64,000 bases of DNA from Chryseobacterium sp. ISL-80 (GCA_018613055.1 JAGGQZ010000015.1:62001-126000), one strand, 5' to 3'. Positions 28,655 to 37,592 are shown, counted from the stretch's first letter. The notes: generated by a model not told the origin, from the sequence alone. Translations and numbers: made by a program.

Positions 28655-28955
28655 CTGCGGAAGTGTCCGTCATAGCCCTAATGAAGGAAAAAGGAGCGGG
28701 AATGAGAGGAAAAGTGTCCATCATAACCTTGATGATGGACAAAAAGAGCAAGAATGGGAAAAAAAGTGTCCATCATAGCAGTGGTGATGGACAAAAGGAA
28801 CGAGAAATAGAGAGAAAGTGTCCGTCATAACCTTGATGATGGACAAAATGAGCAAGAATGAGAGAAAAAGTGTACGTCAAAGCCGTGATGATGGACAGAA
28901 AGAGCGAGAATGAAAGGAAAAGCGCCTATCATAATAATGGCGACGTACACTATTC
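28655..28955. repeat. 52-bp tandem palindromic repeat array C (6 units)
   Basis: The GTCC of the left arm lies at 28665, 28716, 28768, 28820, 28872 (GTAC) and an aligned degenerate GCCT at 28924; the spacing is 51, 52, 52, 52, 52. The palindrome is TGTCCATCAT-7-ATGATGGACA, and the spacer is purine-rich (A, G on this strand). The first and last units are decayed. The array lies between two co-directional genes. An apparent frame at 28600-28830 comes from the repeats. Confidence 0.92.
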
Positions 28956-29041
28956 TATTTAAATTTGGTAAAAAGAAGGAAATGACAAGGCGCTGTCGAA
29001 TTTTGTTTAACTAGAAAAATTTTTACCTATCGGAGGTTGTC

Positions 29042-29491
29042 ATGGGTTATATCGAGGATTTACGGAAGGTGATTGGCCATCAGCCGCTTATTTTAGTGGG
29101 GTCAGCTGTGGCAGTAATCAATGAATCTGGAGAGTTTTTATTGCAGAAACGTCAGGACGGACAATGGGGCGTTCCAGGGGGCTTTCTTGAATTAGGGGAG
29201 TCGACAGAGGATGCAGGAAGACGTGAAGTGTTCGAAGAGACAGGTCTGGAAATAGGAAAGCTTGAGCTGGTTGGAGTTTTCTCGGGCAAGGAGCATTATG
29301 TAAAACTGCCAAACGGGGATGAGTTTTATTCGGTTACGGTTGCTTATGTGACAAGGGATATCAAAGGCGGAGAATTGAAAGCAGATGGGTTGGAAACAAA
29401 AGATGCCCGCTTTTTTCATGTGAATGATTTGCCTGAGAAGCTGAATCCAATGATTAAGAATCTAATGAAGCAATTCGTGTTTGCAGTATAG
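29042..29491 (+). CDS. NUDIX hydrolase
   Basis: The 149 residues contain a full NUDIX box between 47 and 69 (GGFLELGEST...RREVFEETGLE), which binds magnesium and hydrolyses nucleoside diphosphate-type substrates. ATCGGAGG precedes the ATG. The family pattern EHYVKLPNGDEFYSVTVAY is usual for Bacillus NUDIX proteins of the ADP-ribose group, but the substrate cannot be fixed from sequence. Confidence 0.9.
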   Translation: MGYIEDLRKVIGHQPLILVGSAVAVINESGEFLLQKRQDGQWGVPGGFLELGESTEDAGRREVFEETGLEIGKLELVGVFSGKEHYVKLPNGDEFYSVTVAYVTRDIKGGELKADGLETKDARFFHVNDLPEKLNPMIKNLMKQFVFAV

Positions 29492-29492
29492 A

Positions 29493-30017
29493 ATGATGCA
29501 GCAAAAAGTAAAACAAAAATTAGTAAGTTTATATACAGGTGAACTCTTTGCCGTTTTTACCTTCGCAATCATTTGGATATTGTATATCCAGCTTTTTGAT
29601 TGGTCAATTCCCTACCTAGGAGCATACTCGTCGTTATATGCCTTTGGATTGCTCGAGTTTATCTTGCTGCAGGGAAGTTATTACTGGTATTTGAAGCTGC
29701 AGCAGTTGAAACAGGGGGATTTGTCCAGGCTGTCGGCTAAAAAACTTAGAACATTTTCCTTTTTTAAGAGGATGAATGCAGTTTTCATTGTGATAGGTTT
29801 GTTTATATTGGCCTATCTGATGATTCGCAATCAGCCGGAGCGATATTGGTTTTTATTTCTATATCTGTTTGCTGCCATTGAAAATATCAATTACTATTAC
29901 GTCCGCCTCTCCTATCAAACGTTAGAGGAATTGAAGGAATTGAAGCGGCAAAAAGGATTTCGCAGATCCAGGCTGGCAAAGGAATTGGACAGTTTTTACA
30001 TAGGGGAGGAGAAATGA
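29493..30017 (+). CDS. Four-helix membrane protein, unknown
   Basis: The frame opens at TTG 29481 inside the preceding gene; ATG 29493 is more likely though no clear ribosome binding site exists, so translation is probably coupled. The ~174 residues contain four hydrophobic helices (ELFAVFTFAIIWILYIQLF, YLGAYSSLYAFGLLEFILL, NAVFIVIGLFILAYLMI, YWFLFLYLFAAIENINYY) and a basic C-terminus. The stop overlaps the next NUDIX gene by four bases. No function is recognised. Confidence 0.7.
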   Translation: MMQQKVKQKLVSLYTGELFAVFTFAIIWILYIQLFDWSIPYLGAYSSLYAFGLLEFILLQGSYYWYLKLQQLKQGDLSRLSAKKLRTFSFFKRMNAVFIVIGLFILAYLMIRNQPERYWFLFLYLFAAIENINYYYVRLSYQTLEELKELKRQKGFRRSRLAKELDSFYIGEEK

Positions 30018-30505
30018 TGGACGCAACATTTTATATGGAAAAGACGGTTTTTAATTATCGTGTCGCAGCTGTGATGGTCGTTAACAACCATGTGCTTATT
30101 CATCGCCAGGCCACGGATGAACACTGGGCCTTGCCAGGTGGCAGGGTTACAGTAATGGAAGATTCACAAACGAGTATTGTAAGAGAAGTAAAGGAAGAAT
30201 TGGGGATAGACGTCAAAGTAGACCGACTGCTCTGGTTCACCGAAAACTTCTTTGACTACAAACATAGAAATTTTCATGAAATTGGTTTGTATTATCATGT
30301 ATCACCAACGGAAGGCAGCTTCGCGTTTCAAGCGGAAGCGTTCTTTGGAGAAGAAGGAGAACGACTGGTCTATCAATGGGTACCAATCAACCAGCTTGAA
30401 ACGATTAAGTTGTATCCTGAGTTTATCAGAAGTTCACTTTATGAATTACCGGAAACTCCGGAGCATTTAATTGTAAAGCAATATAGTATCAGAGCTGGAG
30501 AGTGA
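30014..30505 (+). CDS. NUDIX hydrolase
   Basis: The product has 163 residues, with a NUDIX box GGRVTVMEDS...REVKEELGID at about 49-71. GGGGAGGAG precedes ATG 30014, with ATG 30017 also possible. FTENFFDYKHRNFHEIGLYY follows the box, typical of the subgroup often annotated as 8-oxo-dGTP-like hydrolases. It overlaps the membrane protein gene by four bases. Confidence 0.9.
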   Translation: MMDATFYMEKTVFNYRVAAVMVVNNHVLIHRQATDEHWALPGGRVTVMEDSQTSIVREVKEELGIDVKVDRLLWFTENFFDYKHRNFHEIGLYYHVSPTEGSFAFQAEAFFGEEGERLVYQWVPINQLETIKLYPEFIRSSLYELPETPEHLIVKQYSIRAGE

Positions 30506-30544
30506 ACGAGGTCCTTGGTTGGTGAAAAGAAATGGAGGAGCAAA

Positions 30545-30919
30545 GTGGAATTCTATAATTTCAAAAAGGACATTGGAGTAGACATCACAAAATTCGATTC
30601 GAATTTTGTGATGTCAAGGATTGTTAGGACAGTGAACGCAACCCATATTGGGTTTATGTATCTCGACCAGGATGGGATCATCGGTTTTCATCAGGCAACC
30701 ATGCCGCAGCTTTTGCTGGTAGTAAGTGGCTCCGGCGTTGTGAGAGGGGAATCGGAAGAGTACTATAAAGTAGAGCCAGGCACTGCGGTATTTTGGCGAA
30801 AAGGCGAATGGCATGAAACAAAGACAGATAAAGGTTTAACTGCAGTGGTCATTGAAAGCGAAGAGTTGAATCCAGCATCTTATATGGCAAAGCTAGAGAA
30901 TTATAAAGAGCCTTTTTAA
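30545..30919 (+). CDS. Cupin-domain protein
   Basis: AGGAG eight bases before GTG 30545 gives 124 residues. The small beta-barrel pattern is visible: PQLLLVVSGSGVVRGESEEYYKVEPGTAVFWRKGEWHETKTD, with a conserved Gly/Pro turn and His pair. The metal-binding His set is incomplete, so it may bind a small molecule instead of catalysing. It could be a sensing domain like the N-terminus of AraC-type regulators without the DNA-binding part. Confidence 0.75.
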   Translation: MEFYNFKKDIGVDITKFDSNFVMSRIVRTVNATHIGFMYLDQDGIIGFHQATMPQLLLVVSGSGVVRGESEEYYKVEPGTAVFWRKGEWHETKTDKGLTAVVIESEELNPASYMAKLENYKEPF

Positions 30920-30955
30920 AAGCCGCTGGTCCTTCCTGAAGGAGTTTAGTTAAGG

Positions 30956-31534
30956 ATGAATACATACCGATCTAATACCATATTTCCATGCTTAGTTGCT
31001 GAGACAAAAGAGTTAGCAGAGAGCAGAGGCTTCACCGGATCTTGTACCGACGAAACAGGCCGGTTATTGTCCGTACTAACAGGACAAGTCAAGGGAGGAA
31101 AAATACTTGAAATTGGGACTGGCTTTGGGGTTGGAAGTGCCTGGATTTTGTCTAACATTCAGCCTGACGTCCAATTTGTATCTGTAGAGATCTAACGCTC
31201 AAAGGTGGAACTTGTCAGTAAAATGATAATTCATTCAAATGCGGAATTTGTGTGTGGAGATTGGAAAGAGATTATTCAACAGGGGCCATTCCAATTCATT
31301 TTCGCTGATGCCGCCGCAGCAAAAACCATCGATAGTGAAATATTAGCAGAAATTCTTGAGGTCGGTGGATTACTGCTTATGGATGATTTCACCCCAGAAG
31401 AATATTGGCCAGCAGAGTGGAGGGGCAAACCGGACCCAGTAAGGGAGTTCTGGTTAAATCATGTGAGACTCACAGCAACTGAAATATACCTTACACCCAG
31501 GTCATCGGCTATTTTAGCTGTAAAAAATAAATGA
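30956..31534 (+). pseudogene. O-methyltransferase interrupted by an in-frame stop
   Basis: Two pieces in one frame make a single class I O-methyltransferase: residues with GGKILEIGTGFGVGSAWIL (SAM motif), then FVSVEI, a TAA at 31193-31195, and RSKVELVSKM...EFVCGDWKEI, FIFADAAAAKT, GGLLLMDDFTPEEYW. The reading frame is unchanged across the stop and no bases seem lost, so a point change created it. The second piece has no good ribosome binding site. Readthrough or sequencing error cannot be excluded. Confidence 0.82.
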
Positions 31535-31548
31535 ATGGGAGAATACTA

Positions 31549-31980
31549 GTGAAAAGAGGAATTATCAGGCCATTGGCCATTTGCGTTTTTAGAAGAGAAA
31601 AAGCAATCCTGGTGGCCGAAGGGTATGATTCTGTAAAGAGGGATTTTTATTATCGGCCGATAGGTGGCGGGATTGAATATGGAGAGAAAAGCCTGGATGC
31701 AGTCAAAAGAGAAGTCTATGAAGAAATAGGAGCCGGAATCGACAATATTCAGTATATCGAGACTGTGGAAAATATTTTTTCCTATAATGGAGAATTAGGT
31801 CATGAAATTGTGATGGTATATGAAGCAGAATTTTCAAAAGATCATTTTTATAAAATGGATACCTTTGAGGGGAAAGAAGATGACGGCTCCGTTTTTAAAT
31901 TGAAGTGGATCCGGATTGATGATTTTGAAAGTGGAAGTTTAAGGTTAGTTCCGGATGGATTATTGGATTTAATACGCTAA
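31549..31980 (+). CDS. NUDIX hydrolase
   Basis: GGGAG at 31536-31540 favours GTG 31549 (143 residues); ATG 31531 overlapping the previous stop is an alternative. The NUDIX box reads GGGIEYGEKS...KREVYEEIGAG, preceded by DFYYRPIG. The family is common in Bacillus accessory regions. It lies in a row of small enzyme genes and is probably cotranscribed with its neighbours. Confidence 0.9.
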   Translation: MKRGIIRPLAICVFRREKAILVAEGYDSVKRDFYYRPIGGGIEYGEKSLDAVKREVYEEIGAGIDNIQYIETVENIFSYNGELGHEIVMVYEAEFSKDHFYKMDTFEGKEDDGSVFKLKWIRIDDFESGSLRLVPDGLLDLIR

Positions 31981-32001
31981 CGCAAATGAGGCTTGATAAA
32001 C

Positions 32002-32550
32002 GTGGATTTGCATACTGAAACAGAAAGGCTCGTATTAAGTCCACTGAGAGAAGAAGATTATCCTAATTGGTATGAGCAATACGGTAATAGATTGCCCTCC
32101 CAATATAAATATGATGATGGACGCCCAAAGAATCTCTCTGCTTATACACAGGAGTGGTTTATCAATTGGATCAGCAAGTTTGATGAATCTGCAAATGAGG
32201 ATAAAATGTATAACCTTGGTGTATTTAGAAAAGAAGATGGAGCCTTTGTCGGGAAAATAGAGCTATATACCATTTTAAGAATGGATTATCAATGGGGCAT
32301 GGTGGGGTATTCGATTCATAACCAATTTTGGAAAAACGGCTATGGACTTGAAAGTGTGGAAGCTGCCACAAATCTATTCTTCGAAGAATTGGATTTCCAC
32401 AGAATCGAACTTCATATAAATGAAGACAATATGCCATCGGTTAAATTGGCGAAGAAAGCTGGATTCCGGTTTGAATGTATTAGAGAGAAGTTTTCACTGG
32501 AAAATGGGGAATGGATCGACTATTGTATCTTTTATAAAAATAGGAGGTAG
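32002..32550 (+). CDS. GNAT N-acetyltransferase, RimJ/RimL-like
   Basis: GTG 32002 is preferred because ATGAGG lies at 31985-31990; TTG 31993 is possible. The 182 residues match the ribosomal-protein acetyltransferase group: TETERLVLSPLREEDYPNW at the start, GYSIHNQFWKNGYGLESVEA in the CoA site and ELHINEDNMPSVKLAKKAGFRFECIREK near the end. The substrate may be a protein N-terminus or antibiotic. Confidence 0.87.
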   Translation: MDLHTETERLVLSPLREEDYPNWYEQYGNRLPSQYKYDDGRPKNLSAYTQEWFINWISKFDESANEDKMYNLGVFRKEDGAFVGKIELYTILRMDYQWGMVGYSIHNQFWKNGYGLESVEAATNLFFEELDFHRIELHINEDNMPSVKLAKKAGFRFECIREKFSLENGEWIDYCIFYKNRR

Positions 32551-32588
32551 GAAGGTTTTGAAATAGACCAAACCTTCCAGCCATTTTA
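32550..32588. terminator. Terminator between convergent genes
   Basis: GGAAGGTTT pairs with AAACCTTCC across an 11-base loop, with ATTTTATTT following. It separates the GNAT gene from the minus-strand NUDIX gene. Confidence 0.7.
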
Positions 32589-32619
32589 TTTAAGCAGAAG
32601 GATATTAAAGGGTTTTTGT

Positions 32620-33009
32620 TTAAACTACTATTTTTAAAGCTTCTAATACTCGTGAAACATGCAGGTCATCTTTCATGGATTCCAGAGAGTGCCATCGTAC
32701 TTCATTTAAAGTTTGATTCTCGCCATATTCAGGATCGCACCCGAGCATCGGTTCTTGATCGTTCAGCTGGCGGGCCAGGAAACACCGTTCTTCACCACCA
32801 CTGTATTGGCCGGTAAAGAGATAATCGACAACCTCTACATCTAAACTCACTTCTTCCTTCACTTCACGTACGACCGCTTCTTCGAATGATTCTCCAGCCT
32901 CTAAACCACCGCCTGGAAGGGTCCAAAACTCTCCATCCGGGTAGACATGTTTTGTCATAAGGATATTATTGTTGTTAATGATAGCAGCAAAAGCTCGTGG
33001 TCTGGTCAA
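32620..33009 (-). CDS. NUDIX hydrolase
   Basis: The frame opens at ATG 33042 without a ribosome binding site; GAGGTG seven bases before TTG 33009 gives 129 residues. The NUDIX box is GGGLEAGESFEE...REVKEEVSLD. CFLARQLNDQEPMLGCDPEYGE and EVRWHSLESM follow, typical of the family. It is the only minus-strand gene among the NUDIX cluster. Confidence 0.88.
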   Translation of the reverse strand: MTRPRAFAAIINNNNILMTKHVYPDGEFWTLPGGGLEAGESFEEAVVREVKEEVSLDVEVVDYLFTGQYSGGEERCFLARQLNDQEPMLGCDPEYGENQTLNEVRWHSLESMKDDLHVSRVLEALKIVV

Positions 33010-33109
33010 TAGGTAGCACCTCGTTATAGGTTGATTTTTCATAATTTTACCATAATTGTGAATGGATGTTACCTATGAAATTACATAAAGTGAAAAGTGG
33101 CTTTCAACA

Positions 33110-33545
33110 AAAAGAACTCCATCGAACAAACCGGAGCGTGTAGCCCGAAAAAGTGTCCGATAGACGCGCTCTAACGGCCAAACCGGAGCGTGTAAGAGGG
33201 AAGAGTGTCCGATAGACGTGCTCTAACGGCCAAACCGGAGCGTGCAAGAGGGAAAAGTGTCCGATAGACGCGCTCTAACGGCCAAACCGGAGGGTGTAAG
33301 AGGGAAAAGTGTCCGATAGACGTGCTCTAACGGACAAACCAGAGCGTGTAAGAGGGAAAAGTGTCCGATAGATGTGCTCTAACGGACAAACCAGAGCGTG
33401 CAAGAGGGAAAAGTGTCCGATAGAAGGGCTCTAACGGACAAATTGAAGCGTGCAAGATGAAATAGAGTCCGATAGACAGGCTCTATCGGACAAACCGGAG
33501 CCGGCAGCCGAGAAAAGTGTCCGATAGAATTTAAGACCTCTACCA
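33110..33545. repeat. 52-bp tandem palindromic repeat array D (8 units)
   Basis: GTCC of the left arm lies at 33155, 33207, 33259, 33311, 33363, 33415, 33467 and 33519, with no deviation from 52 bp. The palindrome is TGTCCGATAGA-5-TCTA(A/T)CGG(A/C)CA; units 1-3 share two mismatches in the right arm, units 4-6 share one and unit 7 is perfect. The spacer is purine-rich (CCGGAGCGTG-CAAGAGGGAAAA). The palindrome is the same as in array E, 11.6 kb away. The array lies between divergent genes. Confidence 0.93.
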
Positions 33546-33605
33546 AATCCAGACTAATCAAGAATGGAAGAATCCTTACAGAGGAATTGAATGGAAAGGA
33601 GCAGG

Positions 33606-34796
33606 ATGTCTTTGGCAATAAACAAGCCCGTGGTAACTATTATCGGAGCTGGGATTGGCGGCTTATCTGCCGCGATTGCCTTGCAGCGACAGGGAGTGAA
33701 GGTAAAAGTTTTTGAGAAAGCAACAGAGCTGATAGAAACAGGTGCAGGCATTGTGCTGGCAGCCAATGCGATTAAGGTATTGGAAAAGTTGGGGGTTGCC
33801 AATCAAGTACGTCAGGCGGGTTCACCAGTCAAGAAGGCGGAAATCCGAACCTCTGATGGCAAGCTTATTGTGAACATGCCGGTTCATAAACAGGCAGAAC
33901 GTTATGGTACATATAGTTATTTGATCTATCGGCCAGAGCTGCAAAGGATTTTATATGAAAAATTAAAACCTGATACTGTTGTGTTTGGTAAAAAGTTTTC
34001 AGGGATAGAGCAGGATCGGAAGAAAGTCACCAGTTTTTTCGAAGATGGTGAGATGAATACTTCAGATCTTCTCATCGGAGCGGATGGAGTTCACTCAAGG
34101 GTGAGAAAGGAAATTGTTGAAGATTCTCCTTTGCGATATTCGGGTTTCACCGCTTTCCGGGGGATTTCTTATTTTGCGGATGAACGTTTTCCAGAGGAGC
34201 TTGGCGGAGGCTTTGAGGCATGGGGAAGAGGCAAGAGATTCGGTTTTTCACATTTAGGGAAAGGTCGAGTGTTTTGGTTCGCAGCAGTGAACATGCCAGA
34301 AGGAACTCTCACAGCACTTGCAAACAAGAAAAAAACTGTTTTACACCATTTTCACTGGTGGTGGGGCCCTATCGAAGCAGTCATTGATTCAACTGCAGAT
34401 TCAAAAATCCTTGTGCATGAGATTTTTGACAGAAAGCCAGTTGATAGTTGGCATAAAGGAAGAGCTGTACTACTGGGAGATGCAGCACATCCGATGCTGC
34501 CGAATCTCGGTCAGGGCGGAGCGCAGGCTATGGAGGATGCGCTAATCCTTACAAATTGTCTAAAACTTAATCCTGGGGAAATTGAACAAGCATTGAACCA
34601 ATATGAACATTTGAGGAGCTCCCGTACGAAGAAAATTGTCCAGAGCTCCAGAATGATGGCAAGAATGATGCAACTCGAGAATTCGGCGGCTATTAGATTA
34701 CGGAATCACATGATAAGGAACACTCCAGACGAAATGAAAATTAAAAGACTTGACTGGGTTCTTGGATATGATGCGGCAAATCTCGTTGAAACATGA
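33606..34796 (+). CDS. FAD-dependent monooxygenase
   Basis: AAAGGAG lies just before ATG 33606, which is preferred over ATG 33591; 396 residues. The Rossmann motif GAGIGGLSAAIA (~17-28) binds ADP, GADGVHSRVR (~155) is the DG motif and GDAAHPMLPNLGQGGAQAMEDA (~290-311) binds the ribityl part. This is the single-component flavin hydroxylase family (like salicylate hydroxylase and YetM). An aromatic substrate is likely, but the gene has no catabolic neighbours. Confidence 0.9.
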   Translation: MSLAINKPVVTIIGAGIGGLSAAIALQRQGVKVKVFEKATELIETGAGIVLAANAIKVLEKLGVANQVRQAGSPVKKAEIRTSDGKLIVNMPVHKQAERYGTYSYLIYRPELQRILYEKLKPDTVVFGKKFSGIEQDRKKVTSFFEDGEMNTSDLLIGADGVHSRVRKEIVEDSPLRYSGFTAFRGISYFADERFPEELGGGFEAWGRGKRFGFSHLGKGRVFWFAAVNMPEGTLTALANKKKTVLHHFHWWWGPIEAVIDSTADSKILVHEIFDRKPVDSWHKGRAVLLGDAAHPMLPNLGQGGAQAMEDALILTNCLKLNPGEIEQALNQYEHLRSSRTKKIVQSSRMMARMMQLENSAAIRLRNHMIRNTPDEMKIKRLDWVLGYDAANLVET

Positions 34797-34812
34797 AAGG
34801 GAGGAAAGGAAA

Positions 34813-35208
34813 TTGATTTTTGAAATGACCTATCAGGTGCGAGTGACAGATTTCGAAGAAGGTTTTCGCTGGTATAAAATATTGCTTAAAAAAGAGCCGG
34901 ATTTTACCCCTCATAACGGGTTTGCTGAATGGGAGTTGATTCCCGGGGCATGGCTTCAGGTAGCAGAAGGAACAACTTCAGGAGGGAGCGGCCCATTGCG
35001 TTTGGGAGTCAGGTCGATTGAGGAAGAACGGTCTCGGTTAGTCAAGGATCTAGATGTAGACCTATTCGAGATTTATGAGAGAAAAGAAGTTCCTGTAAAA
35101 TGGGCGACATTTTCCGACCCATGGGGAAATCAGATTGGTTTCTTTGAATATATTGATGAGAGGGAAATGCATAAAAGAGTAACTGCCATTTTAGGAAGTA
35201 AGGAGTAA
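34813..35208 (+). CDS. VOC superfamily (glyoxalase-like) protein
   Basis: GAGG at 34801-34804 precedes TTG 34813, which gives 131 residues; the frame extends upstream into the monooxygenase gene. The single-chain vicinal-oxygen-chelate pattern is seen: MTYQVRVTDFEEGFRWYKILLKKEPDF and FSDPWGNQIGFFEY. Such proteins bind metal or toxic ligands. It may be cotranscribed with the monooxygenase. Confidence 0.75.
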   Translation: MIFEMTYQVRVTDFEEGFRWYKILLKKEPDFTPHNGFAEWELIPGAWLQVAEGTTSGGSGPLRLGVRSIEEERSRLVKDLDVDLFEIYERKEVPVKWATFSDPWGNQIGFFEYIDEREMHKRVTAILGSKE

Positions 35209-35221
35209 AGGAGTAAAGGAG

Positions 35222-35470
35222 TTGCGAGAGCAGTTGAAGTATATCGAGGCAGGAATCGGAAACAGATGGGTGGTGCGAACGGAAATTGAAATGGAGAATG
35301 GTAATGAATATGAAGTACAAGGAATCCAGGGACCCATTTATTTTCATTCAGCATATATAAGATTCTGGCTCTGGAAGACAGTGATCATATTGGATTCTAG
35401 GGAAGGCTTTAAAAAGGTACATAAGAATGATAAGAACTTCAAACTCCTTTTAGGAATCGTATGCAGGTAA
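35222..35470 (+). CDS. DUF3977 family protein
   Basis: The 82-residue protein begins at TTG 35222 after AAAGGAG. The sequence EAGIGNRWVVRTEIEMENG...GPIYFHSAYIRFWLWKTVIILDS matches the short DUF3977 family of Bacillus, whose function is unknown. The N-terminal MREQ is slightly longer than usual. It lies 13 bases behind the VOC gene. Confidence 0.75.
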   Translation: MREQLKYIEAGIGNRWVVRTEIEMENGNEYEVQGIQGPIYFHSAYIRFWLWKTVIILDSREGFKKVHKNDKNFKLLLGIVCR

Positions 35471-35639
35471 TAGGCTTGTTTAAAAGAGAAGGAGTAATTT
35501 TCAGATATGGACATCTGAAGATTAAAGGGTCATAACTTATAAAAAGTATATACAGCAATAAATATTTACGTACTGGCCCTAATTCATATCCAAGAGGAAA
35601 TTCGGTATTAACGGGCAAAAAGTAGCTAAAGGAGAATAC

Positions 35640-36113
35640 ATGAGTAATCCTGTAAACTATAAGATTTGGACGATGTGTATGATTCAAAACGGAGATAAAG
35701 TGTTACTTCTTGACCGTCAGCATGATGATTTCAAAGGTTATCTCCCACCTGGAGGAAAAGTTGAATTTCCAGAAAGCATAGTTGAAAGTGCAATTAGAGA
35801 AGTGAAAGAGGAAACAGGACTGGAGGTTAGCAATTTAATCTATAAGGGTCTTTATGAATATGTTAATCCTGCCAACAGGGACCGGTATATGATTTTCAAT
35901 TATATAACCAGTGATTTCAAAGGGGAGTTCCTTGAGGATGGTCCTGAAGGAAAAGCTGTTTGGGTAAGCATTGAAGACGCTGACCATTTGCCCATGCAGG
36001 AATCAGTTAGAAGAAGGTTTCCGTTGTTTTTTCAGGAAGGAACATTCGAAATCCAGGTAGTATGGAATCATGCTGAGAATAAAGAGGGCAGGGTTTTTAT
36101 TAATAAAACATAA
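35640..36113 (+). CDS. NUDIX hydrolase, 8-oxo-dGTP diphosphatase-like
   Basis: The 157-residue protein has a NUDIX box GGKVEFPESI...REVKEETGLE (~37-59) and the following LYEYVNPANRDRYMIFNYI, typical of MutT-like YvcI homologues. It may cleanse oxidised nucleotides, but substrate assignment needs assay. AAAGGAG precedes the ATG at 35640. Confidence 0.88.
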   Translation: MSNPVNYKIWTMCMIQNGDKVLLLDRQHDDFKGYLPPGGKVEFPESIVESAIREVKEETGLEVSNLIYKGLYEYVNPANRDRYMIFNYITSDFKGEFLEDGPEGKAVWVSIEDADHLPMQESVRRRFPLFFQEGTFEIQVVWNHAENKEGRVFINKT

Positions 36114-36132
36114 AATTTTAGGGGAGTTCTTG

Positions 36133-36633
36133 ATGTCAGTGGCTAAAAATGAAACGGTATCTCTTCAGCTTTATAATAATGAATTTAAAAGTTGCTTATT
36201 GAATTACACATTGCTTGATGAGCAGAGAAGATTCACTGCTCTTCCTGCAGAAGCTTTGGAAAAGTGTGAGGAAGAGCCAGACCGGCATCCTGTTGTCATT
36301 CTTTATGAAGAGCAGCCGGCGGGATTTTTTGTGCTTCATGGTAAGGAGGGAGTGAAGACTTACAGTGAAAACCAGAACGCAATGCTGTTGAGGGCTTATT
36401 CAATCAATCTTCCTTACCAGGGAAAAGGAATTGCTTCAGAGTCAATCAAATTATTGAAGCAATTTGCAAAAGAACACTTTCCTTTAGTGAATGAAATAAT
36501 ATTGGCTGTTAATCACTCGAATATTATGGCACAAAATGTTTACAAGAAGGGCGGCTTCATCGACCAAGGTAAAAGAGCCATGGGAAGAGAAGGAGAAATG
36601 TTTATTTACCATTTGCAGTTAGAGGAATTTTAG
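36133..36633 (+). CDS. GNAT family N-acetyltransferase
   Basis: GGGGAG before ATG 36133 sets the start and gives 166 residues; the open frame begins earlier. The acetyl-CoA loop is YQGKGIASESIKLLKQFA, preceded by the beta-4 strand LRAYSINLP. LAVNHSNIMAQNVYKKGGFIDQG is the usual C-terminal segment. The substrate is unknown. Confidence 0.85.
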   Translation: MSVAKNETVSLQLYNNEFKSCLLNYTLLDEQRRFTALPAEALEKCEEEPDRHPVVILYEEQPAGFFVLHGKEGVKTYSENQNAMLLRAYSINLPYQGKGIASESIKLLKQFAKEHFPLVNEIILAVNHSNIMAQNVYKKGGFIDQGKRAMGREGEMFIYHLQLEEF

Positions 36634-36686
36634 TCTTTTTAATGAGCAATGATCTATCAAGCGGGTATGAAGGGAGGAATGGACTA

Positions 36687-37139
36687 TGCCTGAAATCAAG
36701 CAGTGTTCGGAAATAAAACTCTCGTAGGCATCCGGGTGTTGTGTCCTGGTAATGAATATATAAATGAAATTTCGAAAGCATCAAAGCAATTGAGTGAGCG
36801 AGTACATGAAATAAAGAATGTAAAGGATCCATCTTTGCAGCAGGGGATTTTGTAGTCGACAATCGTTCAGATGAGGAGGATGGTTATTGGGTTTGTGTAG
36901 AAGTATCTGATTACGAGGACATTCCTGGAAATATGGTGAACCTGACGATTCCAGCACAAAGATATGCGGTCATACGGTACAAGGGATCTAATGAAAAAAT
37001 TAGAGATACATATAGTGAGCTTTCAATGGATTAAAGGATACGGTTATCGCAGATCGATGGACCAATGGCATTTGGAAGTGTTTCATGACTGGTCGAATCC
37101 TGAGGAAATCTAAGTTGAACTGATGGATACGATCGCATA
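36687..37139 (+). pseudogene. GyrI-like / effector-binding protein, degraded
   Basis: Fragments in different frames together read as one GyrI-like protein: ...VLCPGNEYINEISKASKQLS, then VDNRSDEEDGYWVCVEVSD, MVNLTIPAQRYAVIRYKGS, IKGYGYRRSMDQWHLEVFHD and a tail. At least two frameshifts (near 36850 and 37030), an early TAG at 36726-36728 and a short deletion break it. The intact relative at 41517 shows what the product looked like. Confidence 0.75.
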
Positions 37140-37220
37140 ATTGGAATAATTTGAATCTTTTTCCTTCCAAGTTCGTAAAGATATATAAACTTTAAGTGAA
37201 AAGTTGGGGGAGGATGAGCC

Positions 37221-37589
37221 ATGGTAGAAGAACCAATGGGAATGGATTTTATGTTTACATTTGGCCCTGTTTTTATGGGGGCTATCTTTATATTAGTGTT
37301 TGGCATTATTATTTTTACGATTATAAAAGGTATAGGCACCTGGAGTAAAAATAACCAATCTCCACGTCTGAATTCGTTCGCTAAAGTAGTGACAAAAAGA
37401 ACGAGCGTGCGTGGCGGTGGAGAAACTAGAGCGCATAATGTTTATTATGTGACCTTTGAATTTGATAGTGGGGACCGCCTCGAACTTCAGGTTGATGGCC
37501 AGGAATATGGCCAGTTGGTTGAAGGTGATGATGGTGAGCTGACTTTTCAAGGAACGCGTTATCTAGGTTTTACAAGACATCATCGATAA
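37221..37589 (+). CDS. DUF2500 family membrane protein
   Basis: The 122 residues contain one N-terminal membrane helix (FGPVFMGAIFILVFGIIIFTII) and a beta-rich C-terminal domain with the DUF2500 pattern (FAKVVTKRTSV...YYVTFEFDSGDRLELQVDGQEYG...GDDGELTFQGTRYLGF). GGGGAGGA precedes ATG 37221. The function is unknown; the family is common in Firmicutes. Confidence 0.88.
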   Translation: MVEEPMGMDFMFTFGPVFMGAIFILVFGIIIFTIIKGIGTWSKNNQSPRLNSFAKVVTKRTSVRGGGETRAHNVYYVTFEFDSGDRLELQVDGQEYGQLVEGDDGELTFQGTRYLGFTRHHR

Positions 37590-37592
37590 TTG

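Noticed and set aside
28600-28830. 76-codon frame at array C
   Set aside because: Most of the sequence is repeat-derived and the N-terminal part has no ribosome binding site or family resemblance.
31193-31195. Selenocysteine or programmed recoding in the O-methyltransferase
   Set aside because: The interrupting codon is TAA, not TGA, and no stimulatory hairpin was found; simple decay is more likely despite the tRNA-Sec gene in the window.
33379-33618. Minus-strand frame in array D
   Set aside because: Created by repeat units; overlaps the start of the monooxygenase gene.
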